Source: Nitrospira sp. (lineage in GTDB: Bacteria; Nitrospirota; Nitrospiria; Nitrospirales; Nitrospiraceae). Taken from it: a stretch of 49,122 nt of DNA. The DNA is taken from the NCBI GenBank assembly GCA_005116965.1, contig SWDG01000027.1:135550-184671 (forward strand), given 5' to 3'. Below, piece by piece: positions 7,662 to 16,987 of this stretch; the first letter of the stretch is position 1, and each line of letters starts with the position of its first letter. Position numbers and translations under genes: made by a program. Under the pieces are notes generated by a model, which had not been told where the DNA came from, made no database searches, and was given only the letters and a program-made list of their open reading frames with translations.

Positions 7662-8387
7662 TCAGCGCCGTCCGTCATACCACACGGAGAGGTGTTTCTT
7701 ATCCTGCAAGGTTCGTTTCGGGAGGAAAAAGATTCGGAAGATCTGCACGGCGATCTCTCGGCCTGAGTAGAGCGAAACCTTGCGTGAGGATGTCTCAAGT
7801 GGATACCCCGTCAAGATCGTAAATTGAAGGTTGCGTCGGCGTCCCCATTGTTTGAGCTGTTTACTGAGCCTAATTTCGTCTAACGCGTAGAGCTCCTGGT
7901 CGAACCCGCCGACTTCTTGAAACGCATCGCGACGACAAACCACCAGCGCTCCAGCAGCCCAGCGACAGAGCACCGAGACGGCAGTCCAAAACCATAGGGT
8001 CATGTTCGCCCACCAAGGCAGCCCATCCATGCGCAGCGTGCTGCCGCATCCAACGTACTTTCCTGAGTCAATCAGCCGTAGAATCTCCGCAAGCAGACCT
8101 GGACTCAGTAGGCTGTCGGCATCCAAGAACAGCAGCCAGTCTCCCCTGGCGTGAGCGGCACCGGCATTGCGTGCCCGGCCGATTTGATTGATCGGTTCGA
8201 AGACGACTGTTGCACCGGCCTGTCGGGCGAGCTCCGCCGTATTGTCAGTGGAATTATTGTCCACGACAATAATCTCGGATGTGAAACCGGATCTCTGATT
8301 CGCAGCGATCGAGGCAGCGACGGATTGCAGCGAGCCTTCGATCAGACGGGCTTCGTTGAATGCCGGGATGACGATAGAGAGATGCAT
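7662..8387 (-). CDS. Family 2 glycosyltransferase
   Basis: About 241 residues with a GT-A fold glycosyltransferase 2 domain from the start: LSIVIPAFNEARLI, then EIIVVDNNSTDNTAELAR (nucleotide-binding strand), ARGDWLLFLDADSLLSP with the metal-binding Asp-Ala-Asp, and the acceptor region with GGFDQELYALDEIRLSKQLK. A hydrophobic segment (WANMTLWFWTAVSVLCRW) could sit in or on the membrane. I chose the ATG at 8387 because the fold begins immediately after it; further ATGs lie upstream at 8408 and 8453. By family it transfers a sugar from a nucleotide donor, but donor and acceptor cannot be told. It is divergent from the helicase gene (105 bases). Confidence 0.85.
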   Translation of the reverse strand: MHLSIVIPAFNEARLIEGSLQSVAASIAANQRSGFTSEIIVVDNNSTDNTAELARQAGATVVFEPINQIGRARNAGAAHARGDWLLFLDADSLLSPGLLAEILRLIDSGKYVGCGSTLRMDGLPWWANMTLWFWTAVSVLCRWAAGALVVCRRDAFQEVGGFDQELYALDEIRLSKQLKQWGRRRNLQFTILTGYPLETSSRKVSLYSGREIAVQIFRIFFLPKRTLQDKKHLSVWYDGRR

Positions 8388-8492
8388 GAGACAGCCATGA
8401 TGCCACATTTGCCATGGGTTGCGAAATGGGCTGTCAGTTTCGCATGATGGCATAGAGCGAGAACGCGCAGGTGTGCCCTACTGAGATCTTTC

Positions 8493-11400
8493 ATGCGTGA
8501 TAAAATGCCGCCGATGCCACTCACTCGATTCCATCCGGTCATCTCGGAATGGTTTACCTCGCAGGTCGGCCAGCCGACCGACGTTCAACTTCAAGCGTGG
8601 CCCGCGATCCAATCCAGAGCCGATGCGCTGATCGCCGCGCCGACCGGATCCGGAAAGACCCTTGCGGCCTTTCTCTCCTGCATCGATCAGCTCTTCAAAC
8701 AAGCCCTGGCCCGTGAACTGGATGACCACACCCATGTGCTCTACGTCTCGCCGCTCAAGGCGCTGAGCAACGACATTCAGAAGAATCTTCAGAAGCCGCT
8801 GGCGGAGATCGGGCAGATGGCATTGCAAGCTGGTTTGCTGATGCCGGAGCTGAGGGTGTTGGTCAGGACCGGCGACACCCCGATGGCGGATCGGCAGCAG
8901 ATGCTCAAGCGGCCGCCACACATTCTTGTCACCACCCCAGAATCGCTCTTCATCTTATTGACGGCCGAGAAGAGCCGGCGACTCTTGCAGACGGTGCTCA
9001 CGGTGATTGTGGACGAAATTCATGCGTTGGCCCCCAACAAGCGCGGGGCTCATCTGGCGCTCTCGTTGGAACGGCTGGAAGCGCTCACCTTTACGAAACC
9101 ACAGCGGATCGGCCTCTCGGCGACGCAACGGCCGATCGAACTGGTCGCCGATTTCTTAGTGGGGGCTCGGCCTCATCCAACAATCGTTGATGTTGGCCAT
9201 CGTCGAGAACTGGACCTTGCCGTTGAAGTGCCGAAGGACGAATTGAGCGCCGTCGCGACCAATGCGATCTGGTCCGATGTCTATGACCGTGTGGCTGAAC
9301 TCGTCCGTCAGCACCGCTCGACTTTGGTCTTTGTGAACACCCGCCGGTTGGCGGAACGGGTGTCGCATTATCTGGAAGAGCGTCTGAAAGACTTGGGCCC
9401 CGATGTCGTGGCGGCCCATCATGGGAGCCTCTCACGGCAGATTCGCCTGTCAGCGGAAGAGCGGTTGAAGACCGGCAAGACGCGCGTCGTCATTGCCACA
9501 GCCTCGCTGGAGTTGGGTATCGATGTCGGCACCGTCGATCTTGTTTGTCAGATCGGGTCGCCGAGAGCCATCGCCACCGGGCTGCAACGGATCGGCCGTG
9601 CGGGCCACTGGGTCAAAGCGATTCCCAAGGGCCGGTTGTTCGCGATGACACGAGATGAATTGCTGGAATGTGCCGCCTTGGTGCGGGCAATCAGGCAGGG
9701 GAGGCTGGATCAGATCACCGTGCCGCCGGCTCCACTCGATATCCTGGCCCAACAGATCGTGGCTGCTTCGGCCAGCCAAACCTGGGCGGAGGAGGACTTG
9801 TTCGCACTCTGTCGTCGGGCCTTTCCCTATCGCACCCTGTCACGGGAGCATTTCGATGCCGTGGTGCGGATGTTAGCAGAAGGGATTGCCACACAACGAG
9901 GGCGAGGGCTGGCCTATCTCTACCACGACCGGATCAATCATCGAGTCAAAGGCCGACGTGGGGCACGGCTGGCAGCCATCACTTCCGGCGGCGCGATTCC
10001 CGATACGGCCAACTATGCCGTGGTGGCGGAACCGGACGGCACGGTGGTTGGGTCCGTCGATGAAGACTTCGCGGTGGAAAGTCTCGCGGGCGACATTATG
10101 CTGCTCGGCAATACCTCATGGCGCATCAAGGGCGTCGAGACCGGTAAGGTGCGGGTAGAAGATGCGCAGGGGGCGCCGCCCAGCATTCCGTTCTGGCGAG
10201 GGGAAGCGCCATCGCGTACAGCGGAACTCTCCACCGAAGTCGCAACGCTCCGTCACGATATCGCCACGCACGCGTCTTCTCCTGCCGATTCAGAACACGT
10301 AGTCCCCAGTCCTCATTACTCAGCACTGCAATGGCTGAAGCAGGAGTGCGCGCTCGATCAACGGGGGGCTCAGCAGGCCATCGAATATGTCTTGATGGGA
10401 AAAGCGGTGTTGGGTGTGGTGCCAACGCAGGAGACGGTCGTCGCTGAACGGTTCTTCGACGAAAGCGGCGGGATGCAGCTAGTCATCCACTCGCCGTTCG
10501 GCGGACGCATCAACAAGGCCTGGGGCTTGGCCTTGCGGAAGCGATTCTGTGTGACGTTCGATTTTGAGCTACAGGCGGCGGCGACGGATAATGGCCTGGT
10601 GATCTCACTGGGCGAGAAGCACAGTTTTCCGCTGGAGTCCGTGTTCGGCTATCTCCATTCCAATACGGTGCGAGAGGTCTTGATTCAAGCGATCTTGCTG
10701 GCGCCGATGTTCACCACGCGGTGGCGTTGGAATGCATCGCGCGCGCTGGCGCTACTCCGCTTTTCGAACGGCAAGAAGGTGCCGCCGCAGATTCAACGCA
10801 TGAGGGCCGAAGATCTGCTGGCGGCAGTGTTTCCCGATGCGATTGCTTGTCAGGAGAATCTAACAGGGGAGCGGGCCGCTCGGCAGATCCCCGACCATCC
10901 GCAGGTGACGGAGACGATGCGTGACTGTCTAACGGAGGCGATGGATCTTGAGGGGCTGACGGCGGTGCTGCAACGGATCGAGGCCGGCCACATTCGTTGT
11001 GTGGCGGTGGAGACGCCGGCGCCCTCTGTGTTCTCACACGAAATCCTGAATGCCAATCCCTACGCCTTCCTGGATGATGCACCGTTGGAAGAGCGGCGGG
11101 CGCGGGCCGTGGAGATGCGTCGGACGCTGCCGCCGGATCTGCTGGGGCAGATGGGGGCCTTGGATCAAGCTGTGATTGAAGAAGTTCAGCGTGAATCCTG
11201 GCCGGTGGTGCGCGATGCCGACGAAATGCATGACGCCCTCTTAACGCTGGTGTGGTTGCCCGAACCGATACCAGCTGACTGGTCCATGCATCTGCCGATG
11301 CTGATCGAATCCGGTCGTTCCGTCTTTCTGGCGTTTCACGCGTTACGTTTCCCGTCTCACCAGGTCAAGGGATGGGTGGCCACAGAAAATTGTGAGCGAG

Positions 11401-12845
11401 TCCGACAGCTGTTAACCGGCGGTGAGGACTCGACCTGTGATGCCGTCGTGCTTGGGTGGATGGAAAGCATTGGCCCGACGACGACTGTCGAGCTAGCCGA
11501 GCGGCTGCATCTTCCGGTTCCTGCCATCGATGCCTCGATGATCCGTCTCGAAGGGCAAGGCCAGGTCCTCCGCGGTCAATTCCGTCCAATTTCAGCACTC
11601 AGTCCTCAGCCCTCCGCACTTTCCGGCGAAGTCGGTTCTGCTTCACCGGAGTGGTGTCACCGCCGCTTGCTAGCCAGGATCCATCGGTTGACGATCGGGA
11701 TCTTGCGCAAGGAAGTGGAACCGGTGACGGCGTCGGACTTCATGCGATTTTTGATGCAATGGCAGCATGTTGTGCCAGGGTCGCGTCAGCATGGCGACAC
11801 GGGGCTCATGGAAGTCATCAAACAACTCTCCGGGTTCGAGGCCGCAGCCTCTGCGTGGGAACCCCAGTTGTTACGTACGAGGATGGCCAAGTATGAGCCG
11901 GAACTCTTAGATCGGCTCTGCCTAAGCGGCGCAGTCAGTTGGGGGCGCCTCTCGCCCCATCCGAAACTGGCATCGGGTAGTGAGACGGAGGGGCGGTGCA
12001 TCACCCCGACGAGCATTGCGCCCATCAGTATCTTCCCGAGAGAGGAGTGCGACTGGTTGCTCGCCGCACTCCATCGTGAGGTGATTGCAGTAGGCCCCGA
12101 TCCGTTCGCACTGCTGAGTTCGGTAGCCCAAGATCTCCGTCGTGCATTGCAGCAACAGGGCGCCAGTTTTTTTACTGACCTAGTGCGGATCACCAACCAT
12201 CTTCCCTCTGAAGTCGAGCAGGGATTGTGGGAGCTGGTGGCAGCCGGTCTGGTGACGGCTGATGGGTTCGATAACCTCCGTGCCCTCATGGACCCGCATC
12301 GGCGTCGCGCCGAGGGACGGGAACGGGCTCGTCGGCCTCGGCATGCAGCAGGACGGTGGTCGCTGTTGCGGTCAGCTGAGAGCAGTCAGCTGACCGCTAT
12401 TAGCTTATGCGAACGCACCGCTCGCCAACTGCTACGTCGCTATGGGGTTGTGTTTCGTGATGTGCTGGCACGGGAATCGATGGCTTTATCCTGGCGGGAT
12501 CTGCTGGTGCAGTATCGGCGGATGGAGATGGCCGGAGAAGTCCGTGGCGGTCGATTCGTGAGTGGATTTACCGGCGAGCAGTTTGCTCTACCGGAGGCGG
12601 TGGAAGGGTTGCGTGCAATCAGGAAATCGAGAGTGTCCTTAAGCCACGAGGTCACCCTTTCCGCCACCGACCCATTAAACCTGGCCGGAGTGATTTTGCC
12701 TGGTCCTCGTGTTCCGGCAGTGCCCACCAACTTTCTGATCATCAAGGACGGTGTGCTCGTCAGGACCGTACTCGGTCGGCACAGTGAGGGGACGCTCCCC
12801 ATTGCTGAGTTGACCGGTCCGGCACCGGTGCGACAGCAGGCATGA
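8493..12845 (+). CDS. lhr: Lhr-type ATP-dependent DNA helicase
   Basis: A 1,450-residue superfamily 2 helicase. Visible in order: Walker A APTGSGKT (49-56), DEIH (174-177), LSATQRP (motif III), the second RecA domain with THRRL-like and SLELGIDVG motifs, and motif VI QRIGRAGHW, followed by a long C-terminal region as in full-length bacterial Lhr (about 1,500 residues). Family members translocate 3' to 5' on single-stranded DNA and unwind DNA or RNA-DNA hybrids, acting in repair. Three ATGs lie within 22 bases (8493, 8505, 8514) without a clear ribosome site. The frame contains simple-sequence or palindromic inserts at about residues 601, 1035 and 1292 that look like intergenic repeats read through in frame. 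No nuclease partner is adjacent. Confidence 0.9.
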   Translation: MRDKMPPMPLTRFHPVISEWFTSQVGQPTDVQLQAWPAIQSRADALIAAPTGSGKTLAAFLSCIDQLFKQALARELDDHTHVLYVSPLKALSNDIQKNLQKPLAEIGQMALQAGLLMPELRVLVRTGDTPMADRQQMLKRPPHILVTTPESLFILLTAEKSRRLLQTVLTVIVDEIHALAPNKRGAHLALSLERLEALTFTKPQRIGLSATQRPIELVADFLVGARPHPTIVDVGHRRELDLAVEVPKDELSAVATNAIWSDVYDRVAELVRQHRSTLVFVNTRRLAERVSHYLEERLKDLGPDVVAAHHGSLSRQIRLSAEERLKTGKTRVVIATASLELGIDVGTVDLVCQIGSPRAIATGLQRIGRAGHWVKAIPKGRLFAMTRDELLECAALVRAIRQGRLDQITVPPAPLDILAQQIVAASASQTWAEEDLFALCRRAFPYRTLSREHFDAVVRMLAEGIATQRGRGLAYLYHDRINHRVKGRRGARLAAITSGGAIPDTANYAVVAEPDGTVVGSVDEDFAVESLAGDIMLLGNTSWRIKGVETGKVRVEDAQGAPPSIPFWRGEAPSRTAELSTEVATLRHDIATHASSPADSEHVVPSPHYSALQWLKQECALDQRGAQQAIEYVLMGKAVLGVVPTQETVVAERFFDESGGMQLVIHSPFGGRINKAWGLALRKRFCVTFDFELQAAATDNGLVISLGEKHSFPLESVFGYLHSNTVREVLIQAILLAPMFTTRWRWNASRALALLRFSNGKKVPPQIQRMRAEDLLAAVFPDAIACQENLTGERAARQIPDHPQVTETMRDCLTEAMDLEGLTAVLQRIEAGHIRCVAVETPAPSVFSHEILNANPYAFLDDAPLEERRARAVEMRRTLPPDLLGQMGALDQAVIEEVQRESWPVVRDADEMHDALLTLVWLPEPIPADWSMHLPMLIESGRSVFLAFHALRFPSHQVKGWVATENCERVRQLLTGGEDSTCDAVVLGWMESIGPTTTVELAERLHLPVPAIDASMIRLEGQGQVLRGQFRPISALSPQPSALSGEVGSASPEWCHRRLLARIHRLTIGILRKEVEPVTASDFMRFLMQWQHVVPGSRQHGDTGLMEVIKQLSGFEAAASAWEPQLLRTRMAKYEPELLDRLCLSGAVSWGRLSPHPKLASGSETEGRCITPTSIAPISIFPREECDWLLAALHREVIAVGPDPFALLSSVAQDLRRALQQQGASFFTDLVRITNHLPSEVEQGLWELVAAGLVTADGFDNLRALMDPHRRRAEGRERARRPRHAAGRWSLLRSAESSQLTAISLCERTARQLLRRYGVVFRDVLARESMALSWRDLLVQYRRMEMAGEVRGGRFVSGFTGEQFALPEAVEGLRAIRKSRVSLSHEVTLSATDPLNLAGVILPGPRVPAVPTNFLIIKDGVLVRTVLGRHSEGTLPIAELTGPAPVRQQA
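10297..10330. repeat. In-frame cagtcctca-type repeat inside helicase
   Basis: The string agtccccagtcctcattact followed by cagcactgca encodes VPSPHYSAL in the helicase. It matches the wording of the repeat between the sulfur-carrier and thiolase genes (4139-4187). Confidence 0.5.
11594..11628. repeat. In-frame cactcagtcctcagccct repeat inside helicase
   Basis: This encodes ISALSPQPSALS, a low-complexity loop. It is the clearest match to the reiterated cagcact/cagtcct word family seen at 4139-4187. Confidence 0.55.
12368..12397. repeat. 12-bp perfect inverted repeat inside helicase
   Basis: GCGGTCAGCTGA and TCAGCTGACCGC face each other around GAGCAG within the helicase frame, encoding RSAESSQLTAI. 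It is in frame and does not interrupt the gene. Confidence 0.7.
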
Positions 12846-12984
12846 ATTCAGGAAGCCAGGCCTAAAGGGTTTGGCCGTCTTGCGCTGAAGAGAACGCAAT
12901 ACTGCAGCGAAGAGACTGAGGAGTGACGATGAGATTCGATCGATTGGTGCTGGTCTGACCGAGACACTGCTGGCCGCCGCCGGC

Positions 12985-13220
12985 AATGCTGTATCTGCCA
13001 TCTGCTTCGGTGGCGATATTCTCACCTTGGAAGGTCCGGTGCCGAGCTATGCTGAGACCGTGGCCGGTCCGCTCATCGACCAAGCCGGACTGGAAGGAGG
13101 CATTTTGCAAACCAAGCATAGGGAGTGATATCGTATCGAAGATCACAAAGGCCGTAAGTAAATGTTCCTGGAGTTTATGCGGCTAGACGGTGTGTAGTTT
13201 CTTTGCGTCATCCAGAATGA
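12985..13220 (+). pseudogene. Decayed paralogue of the DUF2780-like lipoprotein
   Basis: The stretch encodes, in shifted frames, DILTLEGPVPSYAETVAGPL then IDQAGLEGG. This corresponds to the segment ADFSTLSNSLPALG...TGPIVDQAGLES of the intact gene just downstream. Its last bases (tttctttgcgtc) match the end of that gene as well. Stops and frameshifts follow the DQAGLE motif. It is read as the remains of a tandem duplication. Confidence 0.6.
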
Positions 13221-13299
13221 CTTTGCGGGGAAGTCGTAGCGGAAGAGTCTCCCCGCAATGCATTGTGCAATCTCATCCAACAAGCGAGGAGGTTCTATC

Positions 13300-13731
13300 G
13301 TGAAGTACCTATCTTTTGTCACCGCCACCCTGTTTCTGAGCGTGTTCGGACTGTCCGGTTGTGCTAGCCTGCCATTGATGAACCCACAAGATGTGCTCAC
13401 AAGCATGGTGGCCAAACAACACGGGATTGGTCCAAGCCAAGGGAAGGCAGCAGTCGGCTCCATCCTCAACTACGCCAAGGAGAAAATGCCAGCCGCAGAT
13501 TTTTCGACTCTGAGTAACTCTCTTCCCGCGTTGGGGACTTACCTGAAGGAGGCAACCGACGTGAAGGCTGTGACCGGTCCGATCGTCGACCAAGCCGGAT
13601 TGGAATCGGCATTTGCTAAGGTGGCTTTGGGACCGAAAATGGTGCCCAGGATAACAAAGACCATGAGCGATTTCGTCGGGACTTCAGGCGGTGAGATGGC
13701 GCGCAATTTCTTTGCGTCGCTCATGAACTAA
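13300..13731 (+). CDS. DUF2780-like lipoprotein
   Basis: A 143-residue protein starting with GTG at 13300, chosen because GAGGAGG lies 7 bases upstream and the signal sequence begins there. A lipobox (LSGC) ends the signal peptide. The mature part (LTSMVAKQHGIGPSQGKAAV ... LNYAKEKMPAADFSTLSNSLP ... VDQAGLESAFAKVALGPKMV) has the helix spacing of DUF2780 (VcgC/VcgE-type) proteins, which have no known function. A decayed copy lies just upstream. A long hairpin 33 bases past the stop may end the transcript. Confidence 0.7.
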   Translation: MKYLSFVTATLFLSVFGLSGCASLPLMNPQDVLTSMVAKQHGIGPSQGKAAVGSILNYAKEKMPAADFSTLSNSLPALGTYLKEATDVKAVTGPIVDQAGLESAFAKVALGPKMVPRITKTMSDFVGTSGGEMARNFFASLMN

Positions 13732-13763
13732 GCTGTACGAGGCTAGTCCGGTCGACCACGTCC

Positions 13764-13800
13764 CCTGAGCCTCCTCAGGCGCGAGCTGAGGCGGCTCAGG
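13764..13800. terminator. Long hairpin after the DUF2780-like gene
   Basis: CCTGAGCC-t-CCTCAG pairs with CTGAGG-c-GGCTCAGG around GCGCGAG, a 15-pair stem with one mismatch. No T-tract follows on either strand, so termination is only a possibility. Confidence 0.4.
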
Positions 13801-14253
13801 AGACAAAACTAGACGTGGACAATTCATTGAATTCCACACAATCGCATCAGGTCTGGGCGTGCTCCTTTTCATCACCGCAATGGGAAGCATTGCGATGGAT
13901 TTATTCGATCAGAGCACTGCCTCCCGCTATTTCCTTGTGAGCGTCTTTCTCAATGACCTGACCCGCGATTCCATTCCGGCGGAGGAGACGTCCGACAAGG
14001 GCAGTCTCAGTAATTCGCTCAAAGCAGTAGGCCAATGTTAATTTGGGCGAGTGGATAGATGGTCTGGTGCGCCTAAAGACCGGATCTGCGTTATCTCTCC
14101 GATGTATCGCTTTCTCCTGGATGAGAGAGGTGCGAAACAACCATTGCTGCTGATCACGATTCCGGCGCAATTTGAGTTGACCAGCGAATGGAGTCGAGCA
14201 GCTCGTACACCATTCACAGCCAGCACTCTGATTGTGCTGGAGAGAGGAAAGAC
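13801..14253 (+). other. Gene-poor stretch
   Basis: No gene is assigned. A frame through 13859-14041 reads GLGVLLFITAMGSIAMDLF and would make one membrane helix, but it has no ribosome site and no family I recognise; it may be a remnant. The last 20 bases carry the ribosome site of the amidohydrolase gene. Confidence 0.4.
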
Positions 14254-15603
14254 ATGAAACGCTATCTCATGGCGGCACTGAGTGTGCTCATCATTTTTAA
14301 CGACATCCTTGGGTCGAATGCTCAGGCTACCGATGTTCCATCTAGTGTGCTATTCGAGAATGTGCGCGTCTTCGATGGATCCTCCGATCGTCTGTCGTCG
14401 CCTGCGAACGTGTTGATCGTCGGCAACACCATCAAAGCGATTTCCACTGTACCTGTGACGGTCCCCTCCGGCACATCAGTGACGCGGATTCAGGGCGGCG
14501 GGCGTACACTCATGCCGGGATTGATCGACGCCCATGTCCATCTCATGTTCTCGAATGTGTCGCAGGCGGTGATCTTGATGGCCGACATCGGGTACGTCAA
14601 TCTTGCCGCGGGGAAAGCTGCACACGAGATGCTCATGCGCGGCTTCACCAGCGTGCGCGATCTGGGTGGCCCGGTGTTCGGGCTCAAGCGAGCGATTGAT
14701 CAGGGACTTGTGGCTGGACCGCGTGTTTGGCCGTCCGGTGCATTCATTTCCCAGACGGGCGGCCATGGTGACTTCCGGTTGCCAACGGACATTCCATCCC
14801 GCCCTGGCGACTACACCTATGGTGAACGCATCGGCGCGACCGCGATCGCCGATAGCCCTGATATGGTGCGTCGACGGGTGCGCGAGCAGCTGATGTTGGG
14901 AGCCTCCCAGATTAAGTTAATGGCGGGTGGCGGTGTCGCGTCGAGCTTTGACCCTCTTGATGTCACGCAATACAGCACCGACGAGTTGCGTGCTGCGGTG
15001 GAGAGTGCTGAGAACTGGGGCACCTACGTGACCGTGCACGCTTACACGCCACGCGCCGTGAAGCAGGCGATTGAAGCCGGGGTGAAGTGCATCGACCACG
15101 GTCAGCTGCTCGATGATGCCACCGCAAAGCTGATGGGGGAGAAAGGCGTCTGGTGGAGCCTGCAACCATTTACCGACGACCACCCCTCGGCATTCCCCGA
15201 AGGATCACCGAACCGAATCAAGCAGCTTCAGATGTACAACGGCACCGATACGGCCTACGCACTGGCCAAGAAATACAAGATCAAAACAGCCTGGGGTACC
15301 GATATCCTCTTCAGTGCTGAAAACGCAGCCAGACAGGGAAAGATACTCTCGAAAATGGCGCAGTGGTATCAGCCGGCTGAAGTGCTCAGAATGGCTACAG
15401 CGGACAACGCCGAGCTGCTCGCGTTGTCCGGCTTGCGGAGTCCCTATCCCGGTAAGTTCGGCATCATTCAGGAAGGGGCGATGGCCGACTTGCTGCTCGT
15501 GGACGGCAATCCCTTGGAGAACCTCAAGCTAATCGACGACCCGGAAAAGAATTTTCTTGTGATCATGAAAAATGGAGTGCTCTACAAGAATCTGGTCAAG
15601 TAA
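14254..15603 (+). CDS. Exported metal-dependent amidohydrolase (prolidase/imidazolonepropionase-like)
   Basis: A 449-residue enzyme starting at ATG 14254 with GAGAGGAAAG just upstream; the signal peptide (MKRYLMAALSVLIIF ... NAQA) sends it to the periplasm. Amidohydrolase motifs appear in order: LIDAHVHL with the metal-binding His-x-His, IKLMAGGG with the lysine that is usually carbamylated, VTVHAYTPRA and IDHGQLL histidines, and WGTDILFS with the catalytic Asp. The C-terminal strand cap (GKFGIIQEGAMADLLLVDGN) is typical. Close families hydrolyse Xaa-Pro dipeptides or cyclic amides; the substrate is not evident. The gene is followed closely by a small frame and the carbonic anhydrase remnant. 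Confidence 0.88.
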   Translation: MKRYLMAALSVLIIFNDILGSNAQATDVPSSVLFENVRVFDGSSDRLSSPANVLIVGNTIKAISTVPVTVPSGTSVTRIQGGGRTLMPGLIDAHVHLMFSNVSQAVILMADIGYVNLAAGKAAHEMLMRGFTSVRDLGGPVFGLKRAIDQGLVAGPRVWPSGAFISQTGGHGDFRLPTDIPSRPGDYTYGERIGATAIADSPDMVRRRVREQLMLGASQIKLMAGGGVASSFDPLDVTQYSTDELRAAVESAENWGTYVTVHAYTPRAVKQAIEAGVKCIDHGQLLDDATAKLMGEKGVWWSLQPFTDDHPSAFPEGSPNRIKQLQMYNGTDTAYALAKKYKIKTAWGTDILFSAENAARQGKILSKMAQWYQPAEVLRMATADNAELLALSGLRSPYPGKFGIIQEGAMADLLLVDGNPLENLKLIDDPEKNFLVIMKNGVLYKNLVK

Positions 15604-15616
15604 GAAGAGGCTTGGC

Positions 15617-15781
15617 ATGATTCACGCGTCCGTCGCCCGAATTCAAGCTGTCGGCCTGTCTGGACTGTTGTTGTTCTCGTCTCCGCCGGCTGAGACCAAC
15701 TCGGCTCCAGCTAGAGCCAAAGTGATGATCAAGGTGGTCGAGATAATCAAGAAAGGGGAAGCGAGCTATAAGCGGCAATGA
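15617..15781 (+). CDS. Small hypothetical protein with a hydrophobic N-terminus
   Basis: Fifty-four codons beginning at ATG 15617, 13 bases after the amidohydrolase stop and with AGAAGAGG upstream. The first half (ARIQAVGLSGLLLFSS) could be a signal peptide; the end is lysine-rich (KVVEIIKKGEASYKRQ). No family is recognised. Its small size and position before a remnant gene make it uncertain. Confidence 0.4.
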   Translation: MIHASVARIQAVGLSGLLLFSSPPAETNSAPARAKVMIKVVEIIKKGEASYKRQ

Positions 15782-15801
15782 GCTACCAAGAGGGGAATCC
15801 C

Positions 15802-16257
15802 ATGAATCAGGAAGATCGATCGCCTAGATCCGGCATTATCCTGCCACGCCGGACTGCTCTCGCGACGTTGGGCGTCGCGGCGACTGTCGGATTGCTTGGC
15901 CTGGTGCAGAGAGGCGGTCTTGTTTACGCGCTGACCAGAGAGGAGCGCGACAAGATTACGCCGGACGAAATTATTGCCCGCGGCAAGAAAGGCAATGAAC
16001 GGTTCCTTTCAGGCAAGCGCAAGACCGGTCTGCTGGACAAGATTCGCCCGGCGATCGAGGCCACCCAGTATGACGGGGACCGCACTGCGAAGAATTACCC
16101 CTTTGTAAATGCTGTTGCGCGCAAGAACGTGGAATTGACGATGGCCGGGATCCGCGCAGGCAGCTCCGTGCTTAAGGGGCTAGAGGACAAGGGGGGCATC
16201 AAGATCGCCGGCGCGATGTATTCTATTGAAACCGGGGCGGTCGAATTTTTCTCCTGA
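15802..16257 (+). pseudogene. Beta-carbonic anhydrase with the catalytic core deleted
   Basis: The open frame (151 residues, ATG 15802 after AGAGGGG) has a twin-arginine signal (LPRRTALATLGVAATVGLLG) and the start of a beta-carbonic anhydrase (TPDEIIARGKKGNERFLSG). It then jumps directly to the C-terminal part of that fold (LLDKIRPAIEATQYDG ... NVELTMAGIRAGSSVLKGLE ... KIAGAMYSIETGAVEFF). The middle, about 90 residues holding the two zinc-binding cysteines, the histidine and the Asp-Arg pair, is missing without loss of frame. It cannot hydrate CO2. It may be dead, or expressed as a non-catalytic protein. Confidence 0.8.
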
Positions 16258-16449
16258 TAGCACGTGTGTCGACGGCATGTGCAAATAGACGCATCCGTAA
16301 ACGAGAGCAGGTGAAGACGAGATAAAGGAAGGCTTCGCCACGATGTCCTACAGTCTCGTTGTCTGATAAGCCGCATCGAATCCGCCAGCAGCGTAGTACT
16401 TCTGTTGGCTGCACCGGCCAGCCTTCGTGCTCAGATCCCTCAAATCAAG

Positions 16450-16848
16450 TTATCGAATGACTGCTCCGGATGTATCCCGAAGCAGTGAAAGTAATGCCGT
16501 GGAATCCTTGCCTATCGCCTCGGCATAGCTTGCCTGGGCGGCGGAGAAAAATGCCGGTTGCCGGTCTTCCGGAACCCCCAACAGTTTACTCATTGACGCC
16601 AAATATTCTCCTCGTCCTGCTGCCAGATCCTGCCGTAGGTTCTCGTGATTGAAGCTGACAAACGCTATCGTTTTAAAATCAGGCTTAATTTGGCCATCTT
16701 CGCTCCACCAGGCAGCTCCTGACGTGGTGCCGGTGATATTGGATGTCGTGTCGGTCGTTTGATTAATGGTGGCTTTCAGGGTGCAACCCGTTGTGCCAAG
16801 CATCAGGCTTGCACCGATGGCTGCTATATTTCGAAAAGATTTCCGCAT
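16450..16848 (-). CDS. DUF3015-like lipoprotein
   Basis: A 132-residue protein; ATG 16848 follows GAGGAG by 4 bases. The signal peptide ends at GTTGC, so a lipid anchor is likely. The mature part contains NQTTDTTSNITGTTSG, WWSEDGQIKPDFKTIAFVSF, NLRQDLAAGRGEYLASM and KLLGV, the pattern of DUF3015-type envelope proteins (NL..D.A.GEGEYL..L..LLG). Function is unknown. It is divergent from the gene at 16988, with a 139-base gap. Confidence 0.7.
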   Translation of the reverse strand: MRKSFRNIAAIGASLMLGTTGCTLKATINQTTDTTSNITGTTSGAAWWSEDGQIKPDFKTIAFVSFNHENLRQDLAAGRGEYLASMSKLLGVPEDRQPAFFSAAQASYAEAIGKDSTALLSLLRDTSGAVIR

Positions 16849-16987
16849 GGACTCCTCCCTCTTCAAGCAGGATCAAGATGTCTGAATGCCCACACTATAT
16901 CATATGGTCTCTTAAGTTCAGCCAACTAGGTGCCGATAGCGGAGCGAGGCAAGGCTTATCGCTCATCGATCGAGGAGGAGACCTCAT

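Noticed and set aside
9655-10425. Several long frames on both strands inside the helicase region
   Set aside because: They overlap a clear Lhr coding frame and read as Arg/Gly/Pro-rich shadows typical of GC-rich DNA.
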